Part shown: positions 44,001-52,850 of the stretch, one piece after another
How the letters are laid out: each line of letters starts with the position of its first letter
How positions within the stretch are numbered: the stretch's first letter is position 1
DNA from: Amycolatopsis palatopharyngis
Lineage (GTDB): Bacteria; Actinomycetota; Actinomycetes; Mycobacteriales; Pseudonocardiaceae
Direction: 5' to 3'
Assembly (NCBI RefSeq): GCF_003385185.1
Contig: NZ_PQHZ01000002.1
Location: forward strand, 62,001 to 126,000
Length of the DNA stretch: 64,000 bases
Notes under the pieces: model-generated
Told to the model about the DNA's origin: nothing
The model's input: the letters and a program-made list of their open reading frames with translations, nothing else
Databases searched by the model: none
Position numbers and translations under genes: made by a program

Positions 44001-44426
44001 GTCGATGTCCGAGGACGGCTGCGAGGACCCGAGTACGGGCACACCCGCGGCGCGCGCCGCGGCCACCGCCCTGGCCTTGTTGCCGGTCAGCTCGAGGATC
44101 TCCGCGCTGGGCCCGACGAATGTGATTCCTGCCTCTTGGCAAGCGCGAGCGAGGTCGGGGTTCTCCGAGAGGAACCCGTAACCCGGGTAGACGGCGTCGG
44201 CACCGGCCTTGCGGGCCGCTTCGACGATCTCCTCGACAGACAGATAGGCACGGACCGGGTGTCCTTCTTCCCCGATCTCGTAGGCCTCGTCGGCCTTCAG
44301 CCGGTGCAGCGAGTTGCGGTCCTCGTGCGGGAACACGGCGACGGTGCCTGCGCCGAGTTCGTAGCCTGCACGGAACGCACGGATGGCGATCTCACCACGG
44401 TTGGCGACGAGTACCTTGCGGAACAT
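41052..44426 (-). CDS. pyc: Pyruvate carboxylase
   Basis: Anaplerotic enzyme making oxaloacetate from pyruvate and bicarbonate, 1124 residues, full length. Biotin carboxylase domain (1-450: MFRKVLVANRGEIAIRAFRA, the glycine-rich KAVAGGGGRGMR and EMNPRIQVEHTVTE), carboxyltransferase domain (about 530-830: TFRDAHQSLLATRVRTKDLL, KDMAGLLRAPAA, HTHDTAGG), and a biotinyl domain with EAMKMEA, Lys1090. It supplies the C4 acids that also receive malate from aceB. The promoter must lie in the 103-bp gap upstream. Confidence 0.97.
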   Translation of the reverse strand: MFRKVLVANRGEIAIRAFRAGYELGAGTVAVFPHEDRNSLHRLKADEAYEIGEEGHPVRAYLSVEEIVEAARKAGADAVYPGYGFLSENPDLARACQEAGITFVGPSAEILELTGNKARAVAAARAAGVPVLGSSQPSSDIDQLMADAEELGYPLFVKAVAGGGGRGMRRVSEPKVLRESIEAAAREAESAFGDPTVFLEKAVVDPRHIEVQILADGEGNVIHLYERDCSVQRRHQKVIELAPAPNLDPELRDRICSDAVAFAEQIGYRNAGTVEFLLDPEGNHVFIEMNPRIQVEHTVTEEVTDVDLVQSQMRIAAGETLADLGLSQDRIYLRGAALQCRITTEDPANGFRPDTGMISAYRSPGGSGIRLDGGTAFAGTEISAHFDSMLVKLSCRGRDLKTAVGRARRALAEFRIRGVATNIPFLQAVLDDPDFQQGRVTTSFIEQRPHLLTARHSADRGTRLLTYLADVTVNKPNGERPRLINPAEKLPEIADQEPPAGSRQRLLELGPEGFARWLRESPTIGVTDTTFRDAHQSLLATRVRTKDLLAVAPVVAHTVPQLLSLECWGGATYDVALRFLAEDPWERLAALRKAVPNICLQMLLRGRNTVGYTPYPTEVTNAFVEEATATGIDIFRIFDALNDVSQMRPAIEAVRETGSAVAEVALCYTSDLSDPGEKLYTLDYYLRLAEQIVDAGAHVLAVKDMAGLLRAPAAARLVSALRKEFDLPVHIHTHDTAGGQLATYLAAVQAGADAVDGAVASMAGTTSQPSLSAIVAATDHSDRPTGLDLQAIGDLEPYWEIVRKIYAPFEAGLASPTGRVYHHEIPGGQLSNLRTQAIALGLGDRFTDIEAMYAAADRILGHLVKVTPSSKVVGDLALHLVGAGVSPEEFEAEPNKYDIPDSVIGFLRGELGDPPGGWPEPFRTKALEGRAEPKPVVELSEEDNKSLASDRRATLNRLLFPGPTKDFETHRAAYGDTSVLPSKDFFYGLRPGEEHAVDLEQGVRLLIELEAIGEADERGIRTVMATLNGQMRPIQIRDTSVAADLPAAEKADKSDPKQIAAPFAGVVTLSVGEGDEVEAGATVATIEAMKMEAAITASEAGKVSRLAINSVQQVEGGDLLVVLE

Positions 44427-44475
44427 GCCGGTCCTTCCCTTGTACGGATCGGTAGATGGCGCACGTTACCGTCTG

Positions 44476-44494
44476 ACTCCCGGTGGGCGGGAGT
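44476..44494 (-). terminator. Hairpin between subtilase and pyc
   Basis: Perfect 7-bp stem ACTCCCG/CGGGAGT with a 5-base loop, 36 bp past the subtilase stop and 50 bp before pyc. No U-tract. It would separate the two leftward genes. Confidence 0.5.
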
Positions 44495-44529
44495 TCCGTA
44501 CCAAGTGATGGACATCATTGCGGTGTGTC

Positions 44530-45489
44530 CTACGGCTGCACACTCCCGGTGAACAGCAGGCGGTTGGCCGTTCCGTCCGGCACATCCGTGAGCGCATCCT
44601 CCGTCGCCGCGGCCACGATCGCCGCGCTGACCTCGGCAGGTGTGGCGTCCGGATGCTGCGCCCGGTAGAGCGCCGCCGCGCCCGCGACATGCGCCGCAGC
44701 CGTCGAGGTACCCGACTGCACGGAGACGGCGCCGCCGGTGCTCGGCGCGGGAATCTCCGCACCAGGGGCGAAGAGGTCCACCGCGGAGCCGGAGTTCGAC
44801 CGCGCGATCGCGGCGTCGTCACGGTCGGCCGCCGCGACGGTCAACGCCTCGGCCACCCTGCCCGGCGAGAATTCGGCTGCCGACGCTCCGGAGCTACCCG
44901 CGGGCACCGCGACCGGCATCACTGTGGCGAGTTCGCGGACGGCCTCGTCGAGCGCCTCCTCCGGCGGACCACCGATACCGAACACCGCGACGGCCGGCTG
45001 GGTGGCGTTCACCGTGACCCACTCGATTCCGGCCAGGATGTCCAGGAGATTCCCGGCACCGTTGTCGTCGAGCACCCGGACCGGCATGATCCGCACGTCC
45101 TTGGCGATACCGTGCCGCTCGGCGCCGATCACTCCTGCCAGGTGGGTGCCGTGCCCGTTGCCGTCGGTAGCGTGATTGTCGTCGTCGACGAAGTCCTTGC
45201 CAGGCCACACCCGCCCGTCGAACTCCGGATTGGTGCCGTCGACACCGGTGTCGATGACGTAGACGGTCACCTCGCCCGCTCTCGCCGGGTAGCGGTACAG
45301 CTGGTCGAGACCTTCACGCTGATCGATCCGATCCAGGCCCCAGCTCGGCGGATCCGCCTGCTCCCCCGGCTCCGTCACCGGGGGTTCGACGGGCACCGCT
45401 GCCGCCGATGGCACCACCAGCCCCGTCCCCGACGTCACAAGAACAACCGCCGTCGTCGCGAGCACGGCCCGTGCGCCTCGAAGTCCCAT
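44530..45489 (-). CDS. Secreted S8 family peptidase-like protein with altered oxyanion hole
   Basis: 319 residues with a signal peptide (about 1-32). The subtilisin triad is intact: Asp80 (VIDTGVD), His113 (GHGTHLAG) and Ser262 (SGTSTAAAHVAG). The oxyanion Asn of the usual AAGN motif is replaced by Ser199 (VPAGSSG), and the substrate-strand SLGG reads GIGG. No I9 propeptide is evident. It may be a weakly active or specialised peptidase; inactivity is not proven. It is divergent from a cell-wall amidase across a 213-bp gap. Confidence 0.85.
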   Translation of the reverse strand: MGLRGARAVLATTAVVLVTSGTGLVVPSAAAVPVEPPVTEPGEQADPPSWGLDRIDQREGLDQLYRYPARAGEVTVYVIDTGVDGTNPEFDGRVWPGKDFVDDDNHATDGNGHGTHLAGVIGAERHGIAKDVRIMPVRVLDDNGAGNLLDILAGIEWVTVNATQPAVAVFGIGGPPEEALDEAVRELATVMPVAVPAGSSGASAAEFSPGRVAEALTVAAADRDDAAIARSNSGSAVDLFAPGAEIPAPSTGGAVSVQSGTSTAAAHVAGAAALYRAQHPDATPAEVSAAIVAAATEDALTDVPDGTANRLLFTGSVQP

Positions 45490-45604
45490 GCGAAGGGCTT
45501 ACCCGCTGTGGGCTGGCCCGGCAACGCGAGCGTTCCCCCGATCGGGGCCTGCGACATCGAGCAATGTGGCGGGCTGCCCCCAAAATAAAGCCAAAATCTT
45601 TCCG

Positions 45605-45643
45605 GCGTTGATTGTCTCCAGTATCCGGTTGTACGATCAACGC
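45605..45643 (+). promoter_or_regulatory. Amidase promoter within a spaced inverted repeat
   Basis: A -35 TTGATT (45608-45613) and a -10 TACGAT (45632-45637) are 18 bp apart. Both lie within the arms GCGTTGAT (45605-45612) and ATCAACGC (45636-45643), so a dimeric regulator could cover both elements. The gap is unusually A/T-rich. Confidence 0.5.
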
Positions 45644-45648
45644 ATTCA

Positions 45649-45665
45649 GCCGAAATTGATTCGGC
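45649..45665 (+). promoter_or_regulatory. Inverted repeat in amidase leader
   Basis: GCCGAA-ATTGA-TTCGGC, perfect 6-bp arms, just downstream of the predicted promoter. Could be an operator or an RNA hairpin. Confidence 0.4.
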
Positions 45666-45702
45666 AGATTCTTCGTCGTCTCGCGTACGAAACGAGAAAA
45701 AC

Positions 45703-45897
45703 ATGTCCGAGATCGAGCGTTCGAGGCGTGCGTTTTTCGCCTCGGCCGGAAAGACACTGACCGCGGCAACCGCACTGTCCCTGCTTCCGGCAACTGCTTT
45801 CGCGGCGGCCCCGGCCGGCCGCACGGCAGGAGTCGACGCCGCGACCGGCGAGCCGCTCGACGCCGGAATCGACTGCGACCGGGAGCGCCAGCTATGA
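45703..45897 (+). CDS. Tat-signal mini-protein overlapping amidase gene
   Basis: 64 residues. A twin-arginine signal peptide is clear: SRRAFF at 7-12, a hydrophobic stretch TLTAATALSLLPATAFAAA and an A-x-A cleavage site, followed by about 28 residues with no domain. Its TGA overlaps the ATG of the amidase (ATGA at 45894-45897). It may be an exported peptide, or the detached signal peptide of the amidase after a frameshift; the amidase frame is -1 relative to it. No classic slippery heptamer is seen. Confidence 0.6.
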   Translation: MSEIERSRRAFFASAGKTLTAATALSLLPATAFAAAPAGRTAGVDAATGEPLDAGIDCDRERQL

Positions 45898-46625
45898 CGA
45901 CCGTCGTGACCAGGGCACAGTGGGGAGCGCGCGCGCCGCGCAACGTGTCGAACAACATCACTCCCGCAAACGGCGGTGTGGCGATCCATCATGTCGGCAC
46001 CGGCTCGGTCGCCAGGCCCGACCATTCGCAATGCGCGGCACAGGTGCGCGGCATCCAGAATTTTCACATGGACGAAAAGACCTGGTCCGATATCGCGTAC
46101 ACCTACCTGGTCTGCGCGCACGATCACATTTTCGTCGGCCGGGGAAAGAATGTGCGAACGGCCGCGAACGGATCGAGTTCCGGAAATCAGAACTGGTACG
46201 CGGTATGTGGCCTGGTGGGCGACGGGGACGCGATCGGCGAAAAACTGGTCGACGCCTACAAGTCAGCCATCGTCGACCTGCGTACCTCCGGCGGCGCAGG
46301 ACGAGGAGTCACCGGCCACCGGGATCACGTCGCGACGACCTGTCCCGGCGAGAAGCTGTACGAGATGGTCACCGAAGGGACGCTGACCCCCGGCCCCGGC
46401 GTCGCGCCGCCGTGGCCGGGGATCTACCTGAGCTATCCGCCGATCATGCGCGGCAGCAGCGTCACGACGTGGCAGAAACAGATGCGAGTACGCGGCTGGT
46501 CCATCACCGCCGACGGAGCGTACGGCCCCGCTTCGAAATCCGCGTGTACCTCGTTCCAGCGCGACAACGGCCTCACCGCCGACGGCATCGTCGGACCGGC
46601 CACCTGGGACGCCACCTGGGCCTGA
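45894..46625 (+). CDS. N-acetylmuramoyl-L-alanine amidase with peptidoglycan-binding domain
   Basis: 243 residues. An N-terminal amidase_2/PGRP domain (VVTRAQWGARAP at 4-15; zinc ligands in AIHHVGTG and in GHRDHVATTCPG) is followed by a linker and a C-terminal PG_binding_1 domain (LSYPPIMRGSSVTTWQKQM onward, DGIVGPATWDATW). It would cleave the MurNAc-L-Ala bond. It has no signal peptide of its own, but the overlapping upstream ORF encodes one. GGGAG lies 8 bases before the ATG, so it can also be started independently. Confidence 0.88.
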   Translation: MTTVVTRAQWGARAPRNVSNNITPANGGVAIHHVGTGSVARPDHSQCAAQVRGIQNFHMDEKTWSDIAYTYLVCAHDHIFVGRGKNVRTAANGSSSGNQNWYAVCGLVGDGDAIGEKLVDAYKSAIVDLRTSGGAGRGVTGHRDHVATTCPGEKLYEMVTEGTLTPGPGVAPPWPGIYLSYPPIMRGSSVTTWQKQMRVRGWSITADGAYGPASKSACTSFQRDNGLTADGIVGPATWDATWA

Positions 46626-46646
46626 CGGCGGCGAGCCAGCACGCTG

Positions 46647-48797
46647 TCAGGTCTTCTCCAGGTACTCGGCGCGGTCGGCGTCCACGACGTCGGCCACCAG
46701 GTGCGCGAGGCCGAGGTGCTCACCCAGCGCCGGGTCCTCTGCGACGATCCGCTGGGCGCACTCCCGCGCCTCGGCGATCACGTCCTCGTCGCGCAGCAGC
46801 GACAGCTGCTTAAGCCCCGACCGCTTCCCGGACTGTGCCGCGCCGAGGATGTCGCCCTCCCTGCGCAGTTCGAGGTCCAGTCTGGACAGCTCGAAGCCGT
46901 CCAGTGTGGATTCCACCGCCGCGAGCCGTTCCCGGGTCGCGGTACCGTCCAGTGCTTCGGTGACCAGCAGACACAGTCCGGGAACCGAACCGCGGCCGAC
47001 CCGCCCACGCAGCTGGTGCAGCTGGCTTACCCCGAAGCGATCCGCGTCCATGATCACCATCACGGTCGCGTTGGGCACGTTCACGCCGACCTCGATGACC
47101 GTCGTGGCGACCAGCACGTCCACCTCGCCCGCGGCGAACGCCCGCATCACCGCGTCCTTCTCGTCACTGGGCAGCCTGCCGTGCAGCACCCCGACGCGCA
47201 GCCCCTTCAGCGGGCCCTCGGCCAGTTCCGGCGCGATGTCCAGCACGGCCAGCGCCGGACGTTTCTCGGACTTGTCCGAGGCCGGTTCGTCGCCGATCCT
47301 GGGACAGACCACATAGGCCTGATGTCCCTTGCGGACCTCCTCGGCCACCCGCTGCCACGCCCGGTCCAGCCAGGTCGGCTTCTCGGCGGTCGGAACAACC
47401 GTGGTGGAGATCGGCGAACGGCCGGCGGGTAGCTCGCGCAGGGCGGAGATCTCCAGATCCCCGTAAACGGTCATGGCGACCGTGCGCGGGATCGGCGTCG
47501 CGGTCATCACCAGCACGTGCGGGCTGGTGAAGTCCGCTCCCCTCGAGCGCAACGCGTCCCGCTGCTCGACGCCGAACCGATGCTGCTCGTCCACCACGAC
47601 GAAGCCGAGATCGGCGAAGGAAACGGTTTCCTGGATCAGTGCGTGCGTTCCGACGACGATGCCAGCCGCCCCACCTGCGATGTCCAGCAGCGCCTGCTTG
47701 CGTTCTTTCGCCGACATCGAGCCCGTGAGCAGGGTGATCCTCGTGGCGATATCAGCACCACCGAGTTCGCCCGCCATGGCGAGGTCGCCGAGTAGTTCGC
47801 GCAGGGAACGCGCGTGCTGCGCGGCCAGTACCTCGGTCGGCGCCAGCATCGCGGCCTGCCTGCCCGCGTCGACCGCCTGCAGCATCGCCCGCAGCGCGAC
47901 GATGGTCTTACCGCTACCCACCTCGCCCTGCAGGAGCCGATTCATCGGATGCTCGCCCGTGAGGTCGGTGGCGATCTTCGCGCCGACCTCGCGCTGGCCC
48001 TCGGTGAGTTCGAACGGCAGGCGCTTGTCGAAGGTGTCGGCGAGTCCGCCCGGCTTGGGCGGGCACGCCGGCGCGGGCCGGGACACGGCCGAGTACCTGC
48101 GCTGGGCGAAGATCAGCTGGACGGCCATCGCCTCGTCCCACTTCAGCCTCGTGCGCGCCGACTCGAGTGCCGCCCAGTTCTCCGGCCGGTGGATATTACG
48201 CAGCGCCGGGTGCAGGTGGTCGAGGTCGTACCGCATACGCAGCCAGTCCGGTAGCGGGTCCTCCTCGGGTTCGAACGTTCCGAGTACCTGCTGCACAGCC
48301 CTGCCGATCGACCACGACGGCATTCCCTGCGCCGCCGGATACACCGGGATGATCTCGGCGAGAAAGCTGTCCACCGAGGACATGTCGTCGTCGTCGATGA
48401 GCTCGTACTCGGGATTGGCCAGCTGCAGGGTGTTGCGGAAGGCGGTGACCTTTCCGGCGAACAACCCGGTGCGGCCGGGCCGCAGCTCCCGTTCCCGCCA
48501 CGCCTGGTTGAAGAACGCGCAGGACAGCCTGCGGTGGCCGTCGGTGATGGTCATCTCCAGGATCGAGCCGGGACGCGCGCGCATCCTGCGCTTGCTCACG
48601 TGCTCGATCCTGGCCATCACCGTCGCGTGCTCACCGATCTCGAGACCCGCGATATCGGTGAGTTCCCCACGTGCGGCGTAGCGCCTCGGGTAGTGCCGCA
48701 GCAGGTCACCCACGGTGTGAATGTCCAGTGCGGACGCCAGCGCCTTCGCGGTCTTGTCGCCGACCAGTGAGGTCAACTTGTCGCGCAGCCCGCTCAT
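46647..48797 (-). CDS. recG: ATP-dependent DNA helicase RecG
   Basis: Fork-reversal helicase, 716 residues. The N-terminal wedge (OB-fold, about 50-150) has ATVMARIEHVSKRRMR, and the SF2 core has GEVGSGKTIVALRA, DEQHRFGVEQRDAL, MTATPIPRT and QLRGRVGRG. Length and motifs are normal. It precedes no coupled gene; the DAK2-domain gene lies 146 bp upstream on the same strand, in the recG-DAK2-rpmB cluster typical of actinomycetes. Confidence 0.96.
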   Translation of the reverse strand: MSGLRDKLTSLVGDKTAKALASALDIHTVGDLLRHYPRRYAARGELTDIAGLEIGEHATVMARIEHVSKRRMRARPGSILEMTITDGHRRLSCAFFNQAWRERELRPGRTGLFAGKVTAFRNTLQLANPEYELIDDDDMSSVDSFLAEIIPVYPAAQGMPSWSIGRAVQQVLGTFEPEEDPLPDWLRMRYDLDHLHPALRNIHRPENWAALESARTRLKWDEAMAVQLIFAQRRYSAVSRPAPACPPKPGGLADTFDKRLPFELTEGQREVGAKIATDLTGEHPMNRLLQGEVGSGKTIVALRAMLQAVDAGRQAAMLAPTEVLAAQHARSLRELLGDLAMAGELGGADIATRITLLTGSMSAKERKQALLDIAGGAAGIVVGTHALIQETVSFADLGFVVVDEQHRFGVEQRDALRSRGADFTSPHVLVMTATPIPRTVAMTVYGDLEISALRELPAGRSPISTTVVPTAEKPTWLDRAWQRVAEEVRKGHQAYVVCPRIGDEPASDKSEKRPALAVLDIAPELAEGPLKGLRVGVLHGRLPSDEKDAVMRAFAAGEVDVLVATTVIEVGVNVPNATVMVIMDADRFGVSQLHQLRGRVGRGSVPGLCLLVTEALDGTATRERLAAVESTLDGFELSRLDLELRREGDILGAAQSGKRSGLKQLSLLRDEDVIAEARECAQRIVAEDPALGEHLGLAHLVADVVDADRAEYLEKT

Positions 48798-48943
48798 TGT
48801 CCGATCTGCCTCGCTCGTCGCTCCAGGATGTGCACAGTGTCATATTCAGCTGAGGGTGTTCCACACGACGCACGTCACCGCCGCACGCAGCTCACCTGGG
48901 CCACCCCCGTCCGGCCGATCGTGAACAACCCTCACGGCCCCGA

Positions 48944-50608
48944 TCACTCCACGCCGATCAGCAACACCGCATCGGTCGCACCACTGGAATAGCACACCAG
49001 TTCGACTTCCGGTCGTTCGGCACGCAGGCGAAGACCGAGGACGGCGCCGATGTCCGGCGGTGCCGCCGTCCCGGTGAGGACGGTGACGAGTTCGCCACCG
49101 AGGTCCAGCATCCGGCCCAGCACGTCCATCGCGGCGGCGAGGACGTTGTCCGCCGTGGCGGGGCCCGGCCCGATCAGCTGGACCTCCCCGTCGACCAGGC
49201 CCAGCACATCGCCGGTGTGTGCCCGTCCCACCCAGGTGATCGCCTCGGAGTCAGCCACCCGCAGCTCACCGCGCCGGGTCGCCGCTGCCGCCTCGGCCAT
49301 GGCGACGACATCATCGTTGGTCCGCCTGGCGATGTCATGCACGGCCAGCGCGGCCAGCACCTGCACGGGCGAGGCACACGGGACCACGACGATGTCGCGT
49401 TCCTCCAGCATCGCGTGCCCGGCGATCCGGTCGGCTGCCGCGGTGAGTTCCATCCCGCCAGGCAGCACGGTGACGTGCGCCGCGCCCGTACCGGTGATCA
49501 GGCCGAGCAACTCCTCCGCATTCGGCACCTCCCCGGTACCCACGGCGAGTACCCGCACGCCCTCGGCATGGATCAGCGCGGCGAGCTCGTCCCCGTGCAC
49601 GACGGCCACCACCGCCCGGTCCCTGCCGGGCTCGGCGGGTTCGGGCGGCGGATGTGCGAGCAGTGGCTCGACGCGGATCCGGTGTGGCCTTCCCGCGGAA
49701 AGACCCGCCTCGATCGCGGCCCCGATATCCCCGCAGTGCACGTGGACGGCGTAACTGCCCGCGCCGTCCCCCGCCACGGTGACGCTGTCCCCCAGTTCGC
49801 TCAGCGCCGCCCGCAACCTCGCCAGGGGGTCAGGTGCGGTGCCGCCGGTGCCGTTGACGTCGTCGAGGCTGTTGACGCCGTCGAGCAGGTACATGACCTC
49901 CCACGCTTGCACGGTCATCAATTCCAGCGGGGCAGCGGGGACGTTCGCCATGCCCCTTGGCGCGGTCAGTGTGTGCTGCGGCTCGGTGGTCCGCCCGGTG
50001 AGGACGCACACCAGCGCGTCCAGCACGGCGAGCAGCCCTCGGCCACCGGCGTCGACCACACCCGCCGACGCGAGCACCGGCAGCTGCGCCGGGGTGCGTT
50101 CGAGGGCCGTCGCCGCGGCGGCCGCGGCCGTTGCCGCGACCTCGGCGGCCGTAGCGGCCGCAGCGGAGGGCTCGGACACCGTCACCGACACCGCATGCAG
50201 CACGGTGAGCATGGTGCCCTCGACCGGCCTGGCGACCGCCGCCGTCGCCACGCTGTCGGCCCTCGTCAGGGCATCGGCCAGTGCGGGACCATCAAGGCTT
50301 TCCCGGCCGGGACCTGCCGACTCCGCGAGCCCGCGCAGCACCTGCGACAGGATCACGCCGGAGTTTCCCCTCGCGGCACGAACCGCTCCACGCGCCAGCA
50401 CGCCCAGGGCCGCGCCCACATCGGCCGACACGGTTTCCGCGCGAAGCGCGTCCCTGGCCCCGGTGACGGTGTACAGCAGATTCGAGCCGGTGTCGGAATC
50501 GGCGACGGGATAGACATTGATGCCGTTGATGTCCGCACACAGCACATCGAGGCTGCGCACGCACGCGTCGGCCCATTTCGCCACCGCCGCCGCGTCCACC
50601 CTCGCCAC
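48944..50608 (-). CDS. DAK2-domain protein (FakA/YloV-like)
   Basis: 554 residues. The DAK2 nucleotide-binding domain (1-200) carries [14 protein letters not shown], the Asp-rich magnesium-ATP motif, and [13 protein letters not shown] middle domain and a C-terminal EDD/FakA-like region follow ([31 protein letters not shown]). FakA phosphorylates fatty acids bound to FakB in Firmicutes; in actinomycetes the partner is less clear. It is divergent from rpmB by 181 bp. Confidence 0.88.
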   Translation of the reverse strand: MARVDAAAVAKWADACVRSLDVLCADINGINVYPVADSDTGSNLLYTVTGARDALRAETVSADVGAALGVLARGAVRAARGNSGVILSQVLRGLAESAGPGRESLDGPALADALTRADSVATAAVARPVEGTMLTVLHAVSVTVSEPSAAAATAAEVAATAAAAAATALERTPAQLPVLASAGVVDAGGRGLLAVLDALVCVLTGRTTEPQHTLTAPRGMANVPAAPLELMTVQAWEVMYLLDGVNSLDDVNGTGGTAPDPLARLRAALSELGDSVTVAGDGAGSYAVHVHCGDIGAAIEAGLSAGRPHRIRVEPLLAHPPPEPAEPGRDRAVVAVVHGDELAALIHAEGVRVLAVGTGEVPNAEELLGLITGTGAAHVTVLPGGMELTAAADRIAGHAMLEERDIVVVPCASPVQVLAALAVHDIARRTNDDVVAMAEAAAATRRGELRVADSEAITWVGRAHTGDVLGLVDGEVQLIGPGPATADNVLAAAMDVLGRMLDLGGELVTVLTGTAAPPDIGAVLGLRLRAERPEVELVCYSSGATDAVLLIGVE

Positions 50609-50789
50609 CGCCTGTCATCATTGCCGGGCAGCACCCGGTTCGTTTGAAGTCTTCGAGGTCCACGGCGAGGGTATCGACCCCGTTTCGACCTCTGAGAGCG
50701 CACCGGCTACGCTGTTCGAGTTGCCCGGCGCCGCCGGGTCAGCGCTAGTAAGAGCTCAGCGTTTCCCCAGATTTCGAGGAGTGTTCGAC

Positions 50790-50981
50790 GTGGCTGCCGT
50801 GTGCGACGTCTGTGGCAAGGGGCCCGGCTTCGGCAAGTCGGTCTCACACTCCCACCGGCGTACCAACCGTCGGTGGAACCCGAACATCCAGACCGTGCAC
50901 GCCAAGATTGGCATCTCGCAGCGCAAGCGGATGAACGTGTGCACATCCTGCCTCAAGGCAGGTAAGGTCGTTCGCGGCTGA
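50790..50981 (+). CDS. rpmB: Ribosomal protein L28
   Basis: 63 residues from the GTG at 50790 ([20 protein letters not shown]). Cys pairs CDVC and CTSC make this the zinc-binding form. SD GAGGAG lies 8 bases upstream. A longer in-frame start exists but would extend into the divergent DAK2 gene. Followed by a strong terminator hairpin. Confidence 0.96.
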   Translation: MAAVCDVCGKGPGFGKSVSHSHRRTNRRWNPNIQTVHAKIGISQRKRMNVCTSCLKAGKVVRG

Positions 50982-50994
50982 ACCCCAGACTCTC

Positions 50995-51030
50995 CAATGG
51001 CCCGGTGGATCTCGATCCGCCGGGCCATTG
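50995..51030. terminator. Strong hairpin terminator after rpmB
   Basis: A 16-bp stem, CAATGGCCCGGTGGAT with ATCCGCCGGGCCATTG and a CTCG tetraloop, has a single wobble pair. TTGT follows. It lies between the convergent rpmB and ung genes. Confidence 0.85.
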
Positions 51031-51039
51031 TTGTATCTC

Positions 51040-51087
51040 GGCGTGGTTGTGTCCCGGAGTGGTTGCGTCCAGGCGTGGTCGTGCCGG
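51040..51087. repeat. Degenerate 16-bp tandem repeat, three units
   Basis: Units GGCGTGGTTGTGTCCC, GGAGTGGTTGCGTCCA and GGCGTGGTCGTGCCGG follow each other between the rpmB terminator and the ung stop. They share GGnGTGGTyGyG. Origin probably slippage; no function evident. Confidence 0.6.
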
Positions 51088-51089
51088 AG

Positions 51090-51767
51090 TCAGGGCAGCT
51101 TCCAGTCCAGCGGCTGCGCGCCCTGTTCGGTGAGCAGGGCGTTCGCCCGGCTGAACGGCTTCGACCCGAAGAAACCGTTGTACGCCGACAGCGGGCTCGG
51201 ATGCACCGACTCGATGCAGGGCACCGGCGCCAGCAGCGGCTTGAGTTTGCGCGCGTTGCTGCCCCACAGGATCGCGACGAGCGGGCCACCGCGCGCCGCG
51301 AGGGCCTTGATGGCCTGTTCGGTGACCTCCTCCCAGCCCTTGCCCTGATGTGAGTTCGGCGTTCCGGGGCGAACGGTGAGGGCGCGGTTGAGCAGCAGCG
51401 CCCCCTGCTCGGTCCACGGGGTGAGGTCACCGTTGGACGGCAGTGGGTGGCCGAGGTCGTCGGCGTACTCCTTGTAGATGTTGACCAGGCTCTTCGGCAG
51501 CGGCCGGACGTCCGGCGCGACCGCGAAACACAGGCCGATGGGGTGTCCGGGCGTCGGATAGGGGTCCTGGCCGACGATCAGCACCCGGACATCGGCGAAC
51601 GGCTGCTGGAACGCACGCAGCACGTGCTCGCCCGCCGGTAGATAGCGGCGTCCCGCCGCGATCTCGGCGCGGAGGAAATCCCCCATCGCGGAGATCCGGT
51701 CCGCCACCGGTTCGAGGGCCTGCGCCCAGCCTGCTTCGACGATCTCGTGCAGCGGTCGTGCGGTCAC
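51090..51767 (-). CDS. ung: Uracil-DNA glycosylase
   Basis: Family 1 UDG of 225 residues. The water-activating loop [13 protein letters not shown] and the leucine-loop [17 protein letters not shown] are intact, as is [10 protein letters not shown] choose the GTG at 51767 ([10 protein letters not shown]). Removes uracil from DNA. The carbonic anhydrase gene ends 32 bp upstream. Confidence 0.96.
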   Translation of the reverse strand: MTARPLHEIVEAGWAQALEPVADRISAMGDFLRAEIAAGRRYLPAGEHVLRAFQQPFADVRVLIVGQDPYPTPGHPIGLCFAVAPDVRPLPKSLVNIYKEYADDLGHPLPSNGDLTPWTEQGALLLNRALTVRPGTPNSHQGKGWEEVTEQAIKALAARGGPLVAILWGSNARKLKPLLAPVPCIESVHPSPLSAYNGFFGSKPFSRANALLTEQGAQPLDWKLP

Positions 51768-51799
51768 GGGCAGCGACTCTAGCGCACCGGCGACGGGAG

Positions 51800-52321
51800 T
51801 CAGTCCAGGCGCCGGAGTTCGGTTCGGAACCACTCGCCGCGCTTGACGTAGCTCTCCACCACCGCCTGGATCTTGTCCGGCCCGAACGAGGTGTTCGGCC
51901 GGTTCTTCGCTGGCACGCCGAGTGCCACCTCGCCAGGCCCGACCCTGCCGCCGTAGGACAGCACCGCGCCCGCACCGACCATGCCGCCATCGGCGACGAC
52001 GCTGCCGTTCAGCACGACCGCCCCGGAGGCGATCAGGCAGCCGCTACCGATACGAGCGCCCTCGACGTGCACCGCGTGGCCGATCGCCGAGTTCGGCCCC
52101 AGCACCAGCGGGTCCCGCTCGGTGCAGTGCAGCACGCTGCCGTCCTGCACGTTGGACCGCTCACCGATCTCGATGTACCCGTGATCTCCACGCAGCACCG
52201 CCTGCGGCCACACCGAAGCGCCGGGCCCGATCCGCACGTCGCCGATCACGGTCGCGTCGGGATGCACATAGGACTCGGGGTGGATACTCGGTCGCAGCTC
52301 ACCCAGTGCGTAGATCGGCAT
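51800..52321 (-). CDS. Gamma-class carbonic anhydrase-like protein
   Basis: 173 residues of left-handed beta-helix hexapeptide repeats ([35 protein letters not shown]). Three His zinc ligands expected for the family are present: VLHC and GHAVHVEG. It belongs to the CaiE/YrdA/gamma-CA group; many members lack proven anhydrase activity. ATG 52321. It is between the GNAT gene and ung in a loose leftward group. Confidence 0.85.
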   Translation of the reverse strand: MPIYALGELRPSIHPESYVHPDATVIGDVRIGPGASVWPQAVLRGDHGYIEIGERSNVQDGSVLHCTERDPLVLGPNSAIGHAVHVEGARIGSGCLIASGAVVLNGSVVADGGMVGAGAVLSYGGRVGPGEVALGVPAKNRPNTSFGPDKIQAVVESYVKRGEWFRTELRRLD

Positions 52322-52351
52322 CGTCTCTCCTCATATCGATCCGGCCACGCC

Positions 52352-52828
52352 TCAGTCCACCAAGGACTTCGCGAGACAGAGACTGCGTTCGTCGTTCTTG
52401 TACAGCCCGAACTTCTGCATGTCCCGGTAGCCGCAGGAACGGTAGAGCGCGATGGCCTCGGGCTGTTCGGTCCCGGTCTCCAGCACGGCTCGCGACCGGC
52501 CGGCCCGCACCGCCGTCCGCTCGAGTTCCGCCAGCACCGCACGGGCGTAACCGCGGCCCCGCGCGGCAAGCGCGACGTACATCCGCTTCAGTTCGGCGTC
52601 ACCCGGCTGAAGCGCGGGTGGCGGGCCGTCGTGGGCTCGCCACGCCCCCGTAGCGACCGGAGTGCCGTCCTCGTACCCGACGAGGAACAGCCCTCGGGGC
52701 GGGGCGAATTCGGCTGGGTCCATCGGACTGATGTCGGGTTCGCCGTAGCGGCGGACGTACTCCTGCTGGACCTCGTCCATCAGCTTCCGGGCATCCGGAT
52801 CGTCGTAGGGCACCACGCGAATCTCCAC
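52352..52828 (-). CDS. GNAT-family N-acetyltransferase
   Basis: 158 residues. The acetyl-CoA loop is ELKRMYVALAARGRGYARAVL with RGRGYA, and the last motif is TGTEQPEAIALYRSCGY. The substrate cannot be inferred. It ends 30 bp before the carbonic anhydrase gene and starts 22 bp after thiL, so it is likely in that transcript. Confidence 0.88.
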   Translation of the reverse strand: MEIRVVPYDDPDARKLMDEVQQEYVRRYGEPDISPMDPAEFAPPRGLFLVGYEDGTPVATGAWRAHDGPPPALQPGDAELKRMYVALAARGRGYARAVLAELERTAVRAGRSRAVLETGTEQPEAIALYRSCGYRDMQKFGLYKNDERSLCLAKSLVD

Positions 52829-52850
52829 CCGGTCACGATAACCGGCAGGA

